Counted from the stretch's first letter, positions 50,177 to 59,319 are shown. The stretch: 64,000 nt of DNA from Pseudomonadaceae bacterium (GCA_024236095.1 JACKLD010000013.1:278703-342702); one strand, 5' to 3'. The notes: a model not told the origin generated them from the sequence alone. Made by a program: numbers and translations.

Positions 50177-51127
50177 ATGCCCCAAACTTTCTCCTTCACC
50201 GTCACCGAGCCCGGCCAGCGGCTGGATGCCTGGCTGACCGCCCATATGGGCGCCGACATGTCGCGCGCGCGCATCCAGCAACTTATCCGCGAGCACCATC
50301 TCACCCGCAACGGGCAGGTGGAGGCCAACCCCGCCCGCAAGGTGCGGGAAGGGGAGGTATATATGCTCACCGTGCCGCCCATCGAGGAGTTGGAGTTGCA
50401 GGCGGAAGACATCCCGCTTTCCGTGTTGTTTGAAGACGAGCACCTGTTGGTCATCAACAAACCGGCGGGGTTGGCGGTACACCCGTCCATCGGGCACGAG
50501 AGCGGCACGCTGGTGCACGCCCTGCTGCACCATTGCAAAGACAGTCTCTCCGGCATCAATGGCGAACAACGCCCGGGCATTGTCCATCGGCTGGATATGG
50601 ACACCAGCGGCGTGATGGTGGCCGCCAAGCACGATGTCGCCCACCGCAATTTGGCCCGCCAGTTTGCCCGCCACAGCATCCACCGCCGCTATCTGGCGCT
50701 GGTGCGCGGTGTGCCGCGCCCGCCCAGCGGCACGGTGGTGGGTAGCATTGGCCGCCACCCGGTCAGCCGCCTCAAGCGCGCCGTGGTGGCCGATGGCACC
50801 GCCGGCAGCAAACCCGCCACCACCCACTACCAGTGCCGCCAGATTTTGGGCCCCAATCAAGGCATCGCCGCACTGGTGGCCTGCACGCTGGAAACCGGCC
50901 GCACCCACCAGATCCGCGTGCATATGGCGCACATCGGCCACCCGATTCTGGGCGACAAACTCTACGGCAACGCCAACAAACTCAAGGGCTTCGATCCCGC
51001 CTCCGTCTCCCGCCAGATGCTCCACGCGGCGGAGCTCGGCTTTATCCACCCCCTCACCGGCGAGGACATGGCGTTCGAAGCCGCATTGCCGGAGGATATG
51101 CAGGGGGTGATGGGGCAACTGGCCTGA
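50177..51127 (+). CDS. 23S rRNA pseudouridine synthase, RluD/RluC family
   Basis: Isomerises uridines in 23S rRNA (helix 69 for RluD). The 316 residues contain an S4 RNA-binding domain (RLDAWLTAHMG to RKVREGEVYML) and the catalytic domain with Asp in VHRLDMDTSGVMVAAK, plus LVACTLETGRTHQIRVHM. The ATG at 50177 has AAGG 7 bases upstream; another ATG at 50171 is too close to it. RluD itself is the likeliest member. It shares its upstream region with tRNA-Glu (divergent). Confidence 0.9.
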   Translation: MPQTFSFTVTEPGQRLDAWLTAHMGADMSRARIQQLIREHHLTRNGQVEANPARKVREGEVYMLTVPPIEELELQAEDIPLSVLFEDEHLLVINKPAGLAVHPSIGHESGTLVHALLHHCKDSLSGINGEQRPGIVHRLDMDTSGVMVAAKHDVAHRNLARQFARHSIHRRYLALVRGVPRPPSGTVVGSIGRHPVSRLKRAVVADGTAGSKPATTHYQCRQILGPNQGIAALVACTLETGRTHQIRVHMAHIGHPILGDKLYGNANKLKGFDPASVSRQMLHAAELGFIHPLTGEDMAFEAALPEDMQGVMGQLA

Positions 51128-51293
51128 GCACCGCCCCCTTGAAATCCACCTCAAACAAACCCATACCCTAACTGTCAGCCCCTGTCAGGCGCTTGCTCGT
51201 GTTGTCTGCCATAACGGTATACGAGAGACCGGGCGGGCTTTTCCCCTATCCCCCGTCCGGCCTTGCGTAAAAACCAACAACAGGCAGGGCACC

Positions 51294-52142
51294 ATGAGCG
51301 AAATCATCCAAGACTATCTCAAAAGCATTCAAACCTATGCCCCGCTGAGTTTCGATGACGAACAGGATTTGGCGCGCCGCTGGAAAGACCACAAAGACCG
51401 TGCGGCCCTCAACGTGCTCATGCAAAGCTACCTGCGGCTGGTGGTGAAAGTGGCCATGGGCTTCAAGGGCTACGGCCTGCCGGCCGACGAACTGATTCAG
51501 GAAGGCAACATCGGCCTTCTGCAAGCCATCAACCGGTTTGACCCCGACAAGGGCTTCCGTCTCTCCACCTACGCCATGTGGTGGATAAAAGCGCAGATTC
51601 AGGAGTACATCCTCAACAACTGGAGCATGGTGAAAATCGGCACCAGCGGCACGCAGAAGAAGCTGTTCTTCAACCTGCGCCGCCTGAAAAACCAAGTGTT
51701 GGGCGATACCGCCACCCACCTCACCGAAGACAGCATCAAACGCATCGCCGCCGAGTTGGACGTCAACCCCGCCGAAGTGGTGCGCATGGACCAACGCCTG
51801 CGCCACGGTGATGAAAGCCTCAACGTGCAACTGGGCGACGATGACGAAGGCGGCAGCGAGTGGCAAGACTTTCTGGTGGAAAAACGCCCCAACCAAGAGG
51901 AAATCTACGGCCGCATGCAGCTTTCGCGGCAAAACAAGCGCCGCTTGGAAGAAGCGCTGGGTCTGCTTTCCGACCGCGAGCGCGCCATCCTGATCGCCCG
52001 CCGCCTGCGCGATGCCGCCGAAACCCCCACGCTGGAGGAGCTCAGCCAAGACTTCGGTATCTCGCGCGAGCGCGTGCGTCAGCTGGAGGAACGCGCCTTC
52101 AAGAAGGTGCAAGAGCACATGGTGGCCGCCACCGCCCATTAA
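51294..52142 (+). CDS. rpoH: RNA polymerase heat-shock sigma factor RpoH (sigma-32)
   Basis: Directs transcription of heat-shock genes, probably including clp and lon family genes here. The 282 residues have sigma region 2 (LIQEGNIGLLQAINRFDPDK, STYAMWWIKAQIQEYIL), the RpoH box QKKLFFNLRRLK at 121-132 that marks sigma-32, and region 4 ending ISRERVRQLEERAFKK. The ATG at 51294 gives the usual MSEIIQDYLKSI. It is a single-gene unit ending in a strong terminator; a direct repeat CTGTCAG lies about 110 bases upstream. Confidence 0.97.
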   Translation: MSEIIQDYLKSIQTYAPLSFDDEQDLARRWKDHKDRAALNVLMQSYLRLVVKVAMGFKGYGLPADELIQEGNIGLLQAINRFDPDKGFRLSTYAMWWIKAQIQEYILNNWSMVKIGTSGTQKKLFFNLRRLKNQVLGDTATHLTEDSIKRIAAELDVNPAEVVRMDQRLRHGDESLNVQLGDDDEGGSEWQDFLVEKRPNQEEIYGRMQLSRQNKRRLEEALGLLSDRERAILIARRLRDAAETPTLEELSQDFGISRERVRQLEERAFKKVQEHMVAATAH

Positions 52143-52165
52143 AACGTCACACACGTAAGCCGTAT

Positions 52166-52198
52166 GAAGGCCCCGCCGCTTGGCGGGGCCTTCGTTTT
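52166..52198 (+). terminator. Terminator after rpoH
   Basis: GAAGGCCCCGCC, loop GCTT, GGCGGGGCCTTC, then GTTTT: a perfect 12-bp stem. Confidence 0.9.
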
Positions 52199-52229
52199 GG
52201 CGTAGGGAAGGCCGGAAAGAACAACACCC

Positions 52230-53330
52230 ATGCGCATCGTACAAGTCATCACCCAAATGGAAGGCGCCGGGCCACAGGTGCAGGCGGTGGCCATGGCGGA
52301 AGAGCTGCGTGCGCAGGGGCTGACCGTCAAGACCGTGTTCATGTACCAGCGGCGCGGCATCTTCAATAAGGAGCCCGATACCTGGAGCCTGCTGCGCCGC
52401 CGCCCGCGCGGGCCGTGGGATGTACTCAAACTGTTGGCGATGCTCTGGCGGGTGCTCAAACATGAAAAACCCCATGCGGTGTTTACCACCGGCATGTGGA
52501 GCAACGCGTTGGTACCACCGCTGGCCCGCTTGGCGGGGGTGCGCGTGGTGGTGGCCACGCAAACCAGCCTTCCCGGCAAGCTCAAACCTTTGCCGCGCCT
52601 GCTCGACAAACTGTGGGGCAGCTGGGGCATCATCACCCACAGCGTGGCCAACTCACAAACCACCTTCAGCCAATTTGCCGGCTACCCGGAACCCTACCGT
52701 CGCCGCCTGCGCCTCATCGAGCCCGGCATCAAAAAGCCGCTCAGCGCGCTCACCAAGGGCGAGGCCCGTTATCGATTCCGTTTCCCCGAAGAGGCTCCGC
52801 TGCTGGTACATGTGGGTCGCCTCACCGCCGCCAAGAATCAGGGCGCTCTCATCAAGGCGCTGCCACAACTGGAGAACGTGCACCTCGCCTTGGTGGGGGA
52901 GGGGGAGATGCGCGCCGACTGCGTGGCGCTGGCCCACAAGCTGCAACTGGAAGACCGCGTGCACTTTTTGGGTGAGGTCGCCCCTGCCGAACTGCCCCAC
53001 GTTTACAAAGCGGCAGATGTTTGCGTGATGCCCAGCCTGTGGGAAAGCTTCGGGCTGCCGCCGGTCGAGGCTGCCGCCGCAGGGCTTCCTCTGGCCATCA
53101 GCAACATCCAGACCTTCCGTGAAATCACCCTGCTGGATAGCGGCGAGCACGCGGCATTGTTTTTCAATCCGCAAAATCCCGCCGACATCGCCGACACCGC
53201 CTCGCGCCTGCTGGCCGATGAAACCCTGCGTACCACACTCACCCGCCGTGGCCGCCACCTTGCCGACAAATACGATATCACCCGCACCACCCAGGCTTAT
53301 GTCCGTTTGGTCTCGGAAACATCGGCCTGA
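52230..53330 (+). CDS. Glycosyltransferase, GT4 family (GT-B fold)
   Basis: Retaining glycosyltransferase that uses a nucleotide sugar. The 366 residues start MRIVQVITQMEGAGPQVQ (the GG/AG-rich acceptor loop), then LLVHVGRLTAAKNQGALIKA and the EX7E motif in ESFGLPPVEAAAAG, typical of GT4. It has no membrane segment, though basic helices suggest membrane binding. It opens the polysaccharide region but is separated from manC by an opposing small gene. Sugar specificity unknown. Confidence 0.9.
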   Translation: MRIVQVITQMEGAGPQVQAVAMAEELRAQGLTVKTVFMYQRRGIFNKEPDTWSLLRRRPRGPWDVLKLLAMLWRVLKHEKPHAVFTTGMWSNALVPPLARLAGVRVVVATQTSLPGKLKPLPRLLDKLWGSWGIITHSVANSQTTFSQFAGYPEPYRRRLRLIEPGIKKPLSALTKGEARYRFRFPEEAPLLVHVGRLTAAKNQGALIKALPQLENVHLALVGEGEMRADCVALAHKLQLEDRVHFLGEVAPAELPHVYKAADVCVMPSLWESFGLPPVEAAAAGLPLAISNIQTFREITLLDSGEHAALFFNPQNPADIADTASRLLADETLRTTLTRRGRHLADKYDITRTTQAYVRLVSETSA

Positions 53331-53735
53331 TTAGCGGTCGATCCACCATCCGTGGCAGGTCCCGACCCGCCTTACCCCGTCGCGCCGCACCTCGCCAAAA
53401 CCGGTGGCGGTATCAATGCGGATATCCATCCCGCCCGCGCGCCCTTCCACCACCAACAGCAGGCTGTCCTGCAAGCGGTAGGTCACCGGCACACGGTGCG
53501 TCACCATGCCGTCTTCTTGCACGTCGCGCAGCAACGGCCGGCCGTCCACCGCCACCGCGCCGGTGGCTGCGTCCAGCGCCAGATGCAGCCGCGTACCGGC
53601 CAAGTCACACACAATCTCACGCACCTCGCCGTGGGGGTGCCGCTGTCCGTGCCATACGTGCAGTCCTCCCGCCAGCAAAGCCCCCGCCAGTAAGGCCAAT
53701 AAAGCTGTTGTGTTGAGGGAAATCTCGCGTCTCAT
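53331..53735 (-). CDS. Membrane-anchored hypothetical protein, 134 aa
   Basis: N-terminal membrane helix or signal (TTALLALLAGALLAGGLHVW) and a beta-rich domain of about 105 residues (REIVCDLAGTRLHLALDAATG, GGMDIRIDTATGFGEV). Two cysteines may form a disulfide. No family recognised. It converges with the glycosyltransferase gene at its stop and is divergent from manC. Confidence 0.6.
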   Translation of the reverse strand: MRREISLNTTALLALLAGALLAGGLHVWHGQRHPHGEVREIVCDLAGTRLHLALDAATGAVAVDGRPLLRDVQEDGMVTHRVPVTYRLQDSLLLVVEGRAGGMDIRIDTATGFGEVRRDGVRRVGTCHGWWIDR

Positions 53736-53876
53736 GCCCCAACTGCATACGCGCCTTCCTTGCCATCTTCAAGATTTTCCATAAAATGCCTCCGGCGGGG
53801 TGGTAACTTGCGCCTCTTGCCCTATACCAAGAGCGAACCATACCCCGCATACCCCAAGCAGAAGGAATGTCCGCCC

Positions 53877-55298
53877 ATGACCGCCGCCCCATCCCGCAAC
53901 ATCCACGCTCTCATCATGGCGGGCGGCTCCGGCACGCGCCTGTGGCCGATGTCGCGGCAGATGTTCCCCAAGCAATTCAGCATGAGCCTTACCGGTGGCA
54001 AAAGCCTGCTGCACGCCACTGCCGAACGCCTGCAACCGCTGGTGCCTTCCGCCCACGTGTGGGTCATCACCGGTGCCGAGCATGCCACCGGCGCCGCCTA
54101 CCATGACATCCAGCCCTATCCTCATCTCATCGAGCCGGTGGGCCGCAACACCGCTCCTGCCATCGCCCTGACCGCCGCCCACTTGGTCGATGTCGCAGGC
54201 GACCCCATCATGCTGGTACTTCCTGCCGACCACGCCATCACCGATACCGCCGCCTTCCACGCCGCCTTGGAAATCGGTGCCGAACAAGCCGAAGCTGGCA
54301 AACTGGTCACCTTCGGCATCACCCCCACCCGCGCCGAAACCGGCTACGGCTACATCAAGGCCAAAACGGGCGAGGGCCAAGCCCTGCCGGTAGAAAAATT
54401 CGTGGAAAAACCCGACGCTGCCACCGCCGAGACCTTCGTCAAAGACGGCGCGTACAGCTGGAACTCCGGCATGTTCATGGCCCGCGCCAGCGTGATGCTG
54501 GCCGAGGTGGAAAAACACCTGCCCGAGGTTGCCAAAGTCATTGCCGCCATCCGTGCCGACGCCGCAGACAAAGGCTGGCAACCGGCCATTAATGCGCACT
54601 TTGCCGACATGCCCAACATCTCCATCGATTACGGCGTGATGGAAAAATCCGACAAGGTGATGGTGGTGCCGTGCAGCATCGGCTGGTCCGATGTCGGCGC
54701 GTGGGACGCCGTGTTCGAACTCGCCGAGAAGGATGAAAACGGCAACGCCATCCAGGCCCCCGCCATTACGGTGGATACCCGCAACACGTTCATTTCCGGC
54801 GCCAAACGCCTTGTCGCCACCATCGGGGTGGAAGACCTGTGCATCGTCGATACCCCCGACGCCTTGCTCATCACCCACAAAAACCAGGCGCAGAAGGTGA
54901 AAGACGTCGTCGCCAAGGTGAAGGAACTGGGCGGCGAACAACACCTCATCCATACCACCGCCAAACGCCCGTGGGGCAGCTACACCGTGCTGGAAGACGA
55001 AGAGGGCAGGGGCTACAAACTCAAACGCATCGAAGTCCGCCCCGGCGGCCGCCTCAGCCTGCAAAGCCACCAACACCGCTCCGAACACTGGGTGGTGGTG
55101 GCCGGCACCGCCACTGTCACCTGCGATGACCAAGTCATCACCCTCACTCCCGGCCAAAGCACTTACCTGCCGCTGGGCTGCAAACACCGTCTGGAAAACC
55201 TCGGCAAAATCCCCGTCAAAATGATCGAGGTGCAGGTCGGCGAGTACCTCGGCGAAGATGATATCATCCGCTACGACGACGTTTACGGCCGCCAGTAG
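53877..55298 (+). CDS. manC: Mannose-1-phosphate guanylyltransferase / mannose-6-phosphate isomerase
   Basis: Bifunctional enzyme that makes GDP-mannose for surface glycans. The N-terminal nucleotidyltransferase has IMAGGSGTRLWPMSR and FPKQF; FVEKPD and the NSGMFM motif follow; the C-terminal cupin isomerase has KRPWGSYTVLE and SLQSHQHRSEHWVVVAGTA. At 473 residues the length is standard for ManC/AlgA. The ATG at 53877 has GAAGGA upstream; the longer frame has no support. GDP-mannose fits the mannose-using transferases in this locus. Confidence 0.95.
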   Translation: MTAAPSRNIHALIMAGGSGTRLWPMSRQMFPKQFSMSLTGGKSLLHATAERLQPLVPSAHVWVITGAEHATGAAYHDIQPYPHLIEPVGRNTAPAIALTAAHLVDVAGDPIMLVLPADHAITDTAAFHAALEIGAEQAEAGKLVTFGITPTRAETGYGYIKAKTGEGQALPVEKFVEKPDAATAETFVKDGAYSWNSGMFMARASVMLAEVEKHLPEVAKVIAAIRADAADKGWQPAINAHFADMPNISIDYGVMEKSDKVMVVPCSIGWSDVGAWDAVFELAEKDENGNAIQAPAITVDTRNTFISGAKRLVATIGVEDLCIVDTPDALLITHKNQAQKVKDVVAKVKELGGEQHLIHTTAKRPWGSYTVLEDEEGRGYKLKRIEVRPGGRLSLQSHQHRSEHWVVVAGTATVTCDDQVITLTPGQSTYLPLGCKHRLENLGKIPVKMIEVQVGEYLGEDDIIRYDDVYGRQ

Positions 55299-55343
55299 CC
55301 AAGGTGTCCTCCCCACCCCACGGCCGGCAGGGCCGTCATGCCC

Positions 55344-55390
55344 GCGCAGGCGTTCCATCTTTCGAACATACCAACATCGAACACTCGAAC
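55344..55390 (+). repeat. Direct repeat flanking the phage-like cassette, left copy
   Basis: GCGCAGGCGTTCCATCTTTC, then GAACATACCAACATCGAACA and CTCGAAC; aligns with 57541-57587 over about 45 bases with small differences (shared GCAGGC, TTCCAT, TTCGAACAT, TCGAA). Lies between manC and the cassette. Confidence 0.55.
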
Positions 55391-55460
55391 ATCGACACGC
55401 CAACCCACGCCGCAGGCGTTGCACTTACCATCACCTAACATACTAACATCGATCTACCTC

Positions 55461-55712
55461 TCAATAAAACACCCGCTTCGGAAACGCAGGTGCCGCAATC
55501 AGCAACGGCGCCAGCGCCTCCGGCAAGGCTACACCGTCCCGCAAGCGCAGATTGGCGTGCCACAACCCGTTGGCTCCCACCACACCGATGTTGTCCAGCG
55601 AGAAATCAAACCCCGCACTGGCAATGTTGCCGTCCTCATCCTTCATGAAATCCGGCAGCGCCGCCGCCAAAGCCGCTTCATCATCCGCCCGCAAATAATA
55701 GTCATTCCACAT
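55461..55712 (-). CDS. Small phage-type hypothetical protein, 83 aa
   Basis: Starts MWNDYYLRADDEAALAAALP, an opening that looks like small proteins encoded after phage tail fibre genes. Later GLWHANLRLRDGVALPEALA. No catalytic motif. The ribosome site GAGGAGGATG is very strong, like those of its two partners. It is the last gene of the cassette (103 aa, 380 aa, 83 aa). The phage assignment is inference from pattern and neighbours. Confidence 0.6.
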   Translation of the reverse strand: MWNDYYLRADDEAALAAALPDFMKDEDGNIASAGFDFSLDNIGVVGANGLWHANLRLRDGVALPEALAPLLIAAPAFPKRVFY

Positions 55713-55726
55713 CACACATCCTCCTC

Positions 55727-56869
55727 TTACGCCGTCAACAAGCTCAACATCGCATCGCTCTGCCGCACCGGCCAATACATCACCTTGCGCACCCATCCAT
55801 TCAACTGGGCCCCTGTGCCGCCGCCACGCACACCAATCTCCAAGCGGTCCACGGTGGGGATGCTGCACACGCTGTCGTGCGCTGTCATATGGCCGTTGTA
55901 GCAAATGCCCGTATTGTTTTCAGAGTAAGCGATCGCCATGCGGTACACCGTATTCACTGCCGGAGATGAAAACACCACGCTTGAGGTCTGCGCACTGGTT
56001 TTCCGCATTTCCCCGATAAGCTGGTTTGACGCGTTTTTTGCAAGGCTTATCATGTTGTTGCTGCCTCCGTTGGTAAAAGCGACGGCCGCTTGGTTTGCCA
56101 CGGTCAGCAGGCGCATCAACTCGAATTCAACCATCAAGGTTCCCTGAAGGGGATTGAAGCCGAGTTGTCCCAAATTGGCTACGGCCATTTCAGCCACCCG
56201 CGTGGCGGCGGCGTTGGTGGTGGCAATCGCGCTGCTTGGTGCCTGCGCGTTTTCTAATTGTACCATGTCCACGTCCACCACGTCACCCGCCGTCCCCAAG
56301 CGGAACCCCACCGCCGGATTAGCCAATGTCACCGAAGGCAAACTCACACGGCCCCACCCTGCGCCCACCGTCACCGGCGTCCACGTGGCACCGCCATCAA
56401 CGGTCATCTCCACCGTGCCAGCGCCGGTCACACGCTTCACGTAGGCCGAAACCGCCCGCAGCGCACTGGCCGAAACAACGGTCTGCATCACCGTGCCACC
56501 GGCCACAGCTGCGGTCACACGGCTGGCACTTCCCGCCACACCGTCAAGGCCCGTTGTGGTGGCAATACCCACGCCGCTCACACTCCACACCGTATTGGCA
56601 AGATCACGGCTCCACAACAGCAGGTTGGTGCTCTGGCTTTCCATCAACAGCCCGCGTGGCGCGCCGCTGGCGGGGTCATGGTCCAGACGCGGCCCGCCGG
56701 TCGGCGCCGTCACCCACAAGCCTTGGGCGTCAAAATGCCCGCCTGCCCCGGCACGGTTGAAAGCCACAGTCCCCGGCATCGCCTGTAAAAACGAGACCGT
56801 CCACATCGGCGGCATTTGCACCGCCTCCCGCGCCACATTGCGCGGGGTATTCTGGTTCACATTGCGCAT
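55727..56869 (-). CDS. Phage tail/structural-type protein with lectin-like carbohydrate-binding region
   Basis: The 380 residues contain GPRLDHDPASGAPRGLLMES and NLLLWSRDL, a sequence pattern typical of prophage structural proteins that carry concanavalin A-like or CBM-like sugar-binding domains; the C-terminal half (GTLMVEFELMRLL to LEIGVRGGGTG) looks like such a beta-sandwich. A strong ribosome site (AAGGAGGG) precedes the ATG at 56869. It has no signal peptide. In this glycan locus a sugar-binding tail protein is suggestive, but a prophage remnant is the simplest reading. Confidence 0.7.
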   Translation of the reverse strand: MRNVNQNTPRNVAREAVQMPPMWTVSFLQAMPGTVAFNRAGAGGHFDAQGLWVTAPTGGPRLDHDPASGAPRGLLMESQSTNLLLWSRDLANTVWSVSGVGIATTTGLDGVAGSASRVTAAVAGGTVMQTVVSASALRAVSAYVKRVTGAGTVEMTVDGGATWTPVTVGAGWGRVSLPSVTLANPAVGFRLGTAGDVVDVDMVQLENAQAPSSAIATTNAAATRVAEMAVANLGQLGFNPLQGTLMVEFELMRLLTVANQAAVAFTNGGSNNMISLAKNASNQLIGEMRKTSAQTSSVVFSSPAVNTVYRMAIAYSENNTGICYNGHMTAHDSVCSIPTVDRLEIGVRGGGTGAQLNGWVRKVMYWPVRQSDAMLSLLTA

Positions 56870-56882
56870 CAGGTTACCCTCC

Positions 56883-57194
56883 TTAACCCTGACGCACCTT
56901 CATCGCCCATGTGCCGTCGGTTACGCTCAAGCGCACCCCCGTCACCGGCGCCAGAATGCTCTCACAGCCGCTGGCCAGCTTGGCACCCAACGGGCTATCC
57001 ACCCACACGGCGGTTCCGGCGGTAATCTTTTCGGGGTCATCCAACGTAATCTGCACCTTGGCACCGGCTACCGGCGTGCCTGCGGTCAACTGGCACAGCA
57101 CATTCAGGTTGCGGCTGGGGTCGACAACAAAACTGTCGCCCACACCGGTAATGTCATTTTGGGTTTCATAGTTCACAACGGTACGCACAGCCAT
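56883..57194 (-). CDS. Phage-type hypothetical protein, 103 aa
   Basis: Beta-rich small protein (MAVRTVVNYETQNDITGVGD, SFVVDPSRNLNVLCQLTAG) with no signal peptide or known motif. Strong ribosome site GAGGAGAAG before the ATG at 57194 and 13 bases to the next gene, so it is the first of the three-gene cassette. Probably a structural or assembly protein of phage origin. Confidence 0.55.
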   Translation of the reverse strand: MAVRTVVNYETQNDITGVGDSFVVDPSRNLNVLCQLTAGTPVAGAKVQITLDDPEKITAGTAVWVDSPLGAKLASGCESILAPVTGVRLSVTDGTWAMKVRQG

Positions 57195-57258
57195 GGCGGC
57201 TTCTCCTCTTCCATCAGTTTAATAAGGCCGCCTGTAAATTTACTGCATAACCCAGAAT

Positions 57259-57287
57259 CGTCATTCCAGCGCAGGCTGGAACCCAGG
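57259..57287. repeat. dRS3-like interspersed palindrome, diverged
   Basis: CGTCATTCCAGCGCAGGC, then TGGAACCCAGG: same framework as the palindromes at 15845 and 39229 but with different arms (TTCCA/TGGAA). Another REP-like unit (CATCCCGAC...TATCCACGA) is at 57492-57526 and resembles 38869-38898. The rest of the 57195-57585 gap has no gene. Confidence 0.6.
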
Positions 57288-57373
57288 GCGACAGGCACCC
57301 CACGACACATATGCAAAATATATCAGATGGCTTCCAAAAAATGGTAAGGCTCTCCGCCCCACCTCACCCGCAC

Positions 57374-57394
57374 AAAAAAACCGCCCTTGGGCAG
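57374..57394 (-). terminator. Terminator of the sugar-phosphate transferase gene
   Basis: On the reverse strand CTGCC, loop CAAG, GGCGG (one G-U), then TTTTTTT. It separates the transferase from the phage-like cassette downstream. Confidence 0.7.
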
Positions 57395-57540
57395 TTCGGC
57401 TACACCTCGCGGATGATGTCGAATGTATACCCTAAACTGGGGGCCCTGTCAAGCAAGAAATGACACAAACATCCCCCAAAGAAAGGTGGCGGGATGACAT
57501 CCCGACGAAGGCCTGTATCCACGAACAACCTATAAATCAG

Positions 57541-57587
57541 GCCGCAGGCCTTCCATATGTTCGAACATTCCATCAAACAGTCGAATC
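57541..57587 (+). repeat. Direct repeat flanking the phage-like cassette, right copy
   Basis: GCCGCAGGCCTTCCATATG, then TTCGAACATTCCATCAAACA and GTCGAATC. Partner of 55344-55390. It abuts the stop codon of the transferase gene. Confidence 0.55.
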
Positions 57588-59016
57588 AATACGCCCCACG
57601 CTGAAACGCCACCACAAACGGCGTAAACGCCAAAATCTTCAAGTCCATCGCCAACGACCAGTTTTCCACATACCAAATGTCATACTCCACGCGCTTGGCC
57701 ATCTTGTCCACGGTATCCGTTTCGCCACGCAAACCGTTCAATTGCGCCCAGCCGGTTAGCCCGGGTTTCATCTTGTGACGGCTGGCGTAACGGTCAACCA
57801 TGACTTCGTAATAACTGTTGTGGCTGGGCACATGGGGGCGCGGCCCCACCAAACTCATATGCCCTTGCAACACGTTGATAAGCTGCGGCAACTCGTCAAT
57901 GCTGGTGCGGCGGATAAACCGCCCCACAGTGGTAATGCGAGGGTCACTGCGGGTGGCTTGCTGCTCCTTGCCGCTGGCATCCTTGGGCGCGTCACCCACC
58001 CGCATGCTGCGGAACTTCAGCATCTCGAACGTCCGGCCATTAAAGCCGTCGCGCCGCTGGCGGAAGAATACCGGCCCGGAGCTGGAAAGCTTGATGGCAA
58101 TCGCCACCCCTACAAACAGCGGAGAAAGCAGTACCAGCCCCATCCCGCTGGCGGCGATATCAATGGCACGTTTCATGACCAAGCCCGGCCCTTCCAACGG
58201 CTTGCGGAACAACGACACCAGCGGCAAACGCCCCAATCCGGGCAATTGCCCCACCCCACGGTCAAACAGACATACCGGCAGGCAGTAAAACACGTTTACC
58301 GGCAGCTTGTGCAGGGTATCCAACAGCCCTTTGCTGGCACTGCCATGCTCCATGTCCATCGCCACAATCAGGTCGTCGTAATCACCGCGCAGGCCGTCAA
58401 ACACCAACTGGCCGATCATCCCCTTGTACAGGCTGGTGCGGCTCAAATCGGAGGGAATCTTGGCATCTTCCGAGGCATATATGCCATGCAGCTGAAACCC
58501 CGGAATCTCATCCCGCAAATGCGCCAGCAACGCCATCGCGCGGTCGCCGGTGCCCAACACCGCAATCCGGCGGGTCAACTGCCCGCCGGCAATGCGCCGC
58601 GAGATATACGCCGTCACCACCGCCCGCAAGCCTACAAGGCTTGCCGCCGCAAAAATCGCCCATATGCCCACCCATATCCGCGAGAAATAACTTGAAACCT
58701 TGAACATGAACAACGCCACCACCAACAGCGCAAAGGTCAATACCCCCACCAGCGCCAAACGGGGCAACACCACTGCCAAACTGCGCAGGGCTTCGGGCCG
58801 GTACACGCCGGAAAATCCCGCAACCGCCGCATACGCCAACGTCACCATCACGGCCAATCCCACATAGGGCATCGGCGCAAAGGGCGTGCCGGTACGCACC
58901 ACATAGGCCAGCAGCGCGCAGGCCAACAGCAGCAGCGGTTCAGCCAGACGCAACGCCAGCCCGATATTCGCCAGCGTCGGGTGCACATACAAACGGTGGG
59001 CAAACATGGCGTTCAT
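57586..59016 (-). CDS. Undecaprenyl-phosphate sugar phosphotransferase (WcaJ/WbaP/ExoY type)
   Basis: Starts glycan synthesis by placing a sugar-1-phosphate on undecaprenyl phosphate. The 476 residues have four N-terminal membrane helices, a Rossmann-like CoA-binding-type domain (RRIAVLGTGDRAMALLAHL), another helix near 280-300 and the catalytic domain: LSSSGPVFFRQRRDGFNGRT, FRRTSIDELPQLINVLQG-like sequence (IRRTSIDELPQ), MSLVGPRPH and KPGLTGWAQLNGLRGET. The ATG at 59016 gives the first helix a normal lead. Glucose or galactose specificity cannot be told. Confidence 0.93.
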   Translation of the reverse strand: MNAMFAHRLYVHPTLANIGLALRLAEPLLLLACALLAYVVRTGTPFAPMPYVGLAVMVTLAYAAVAGFSGVYRPEALRSLAVVLPRLALVGVLTFALLVVALFMFKVSSYFSRIWVGIWAIFAAASLVGLRAVVTAYISRRIAGGQLTRRIAVLGTGDRAMALLAHLRDEIPGFQLHGIYASEDAKIPSDLSRTSLYKGMIGQLVFDGLRGDYDDLIVAMDMEHGSASKGLLDTLHKLPVNVFYCLPVCLFDRGVGQLPGLGRLPLVSLFRKPLEGPGLVMKRAIDIAASGMGLVLLSPLFVGVAIAIKLSSSGPVFFRQRRDGFNGRTFEMLKFRSMRVGDAPKDASGKEQQATRSDPRITTVGRFIRRTSIDELPQLINVLQGHMSLVGPRPHVPSHNSYYEVMVDRYASRHKMKPGLTGWAQLNGLRGETDTVDKMAKRVEYDIWYVENWSLAMDLKILAFTPFVVAFQRGAY

Positions 59017-59166
59017 CGTTGTCTGGTGTCCTGAGTTGATGGTGATTGTATTCAACAAGTAGTTTCGTATACAGTGAATGTCAAGACTCAGGAAAAATAA
59101 GGGAGCCCTAAATCCGTAAATGGCCATCGCAAGAAAACGGCCCGCATGGGCTCCCGCATGTTGAAC

Positions 59167-59191
59167 AAAAAACGGCCCCGCAAGGGAGCCG
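59167..59191 (-). terminator. Terminator after tRNA-Lys
   Basis: On the reverse strand CGGCTCC, loop CTTGC, GGGGCCG (one G-U), then TTTTTTG, 16 bases past the tRNA CCA. Confidence 0.75.
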
Positions 59192-59206
59192 CTTTTCATG
59201 CAATCA

Positions 59207-59281
59207 TGGTGGGTCGTGAAGGATTCGAACCTTCGACCAATTGGTTAAAAGCCAACTGCTCTACCACTGAGCTAACGACCC
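59207..59281 (-). tRNA. tRNA-Lys (UUU)
   Basis: Acceptor GGGTCGT/ACGACCC, D-arm GCTCAGTGGTAGAGC, anticodon loop CTTTTAA (UUU), T-arm AAGGTTCGAATCCTT, A73 and encoded CCA. No decayed copies flank this tRNA, unlike Val, Asp, Gly and Arg. Confidence 0.95.
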
Positions 59282-59290
59282 ATGCGGCGC

Positions 59291-59319
59291 GTTATAGGGG
59301 CCTCTGTCCCGCCCGTCAA
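59291..59319 (-). promoter_or_regulatory. Promoter of tRNA-Lys
   Basis: On the reverse strand TTGACG and TATAAC are 17 bases apart. Confidence 0.75.

Noticed and set aside
51170..51270. Promoter for rpoH near TTGTCTGCCATAACGGTATACG
   Set aside because: The apparent -35 and -10 are only 10 bases apart and the alternative spacing is 19; no convincing pair.
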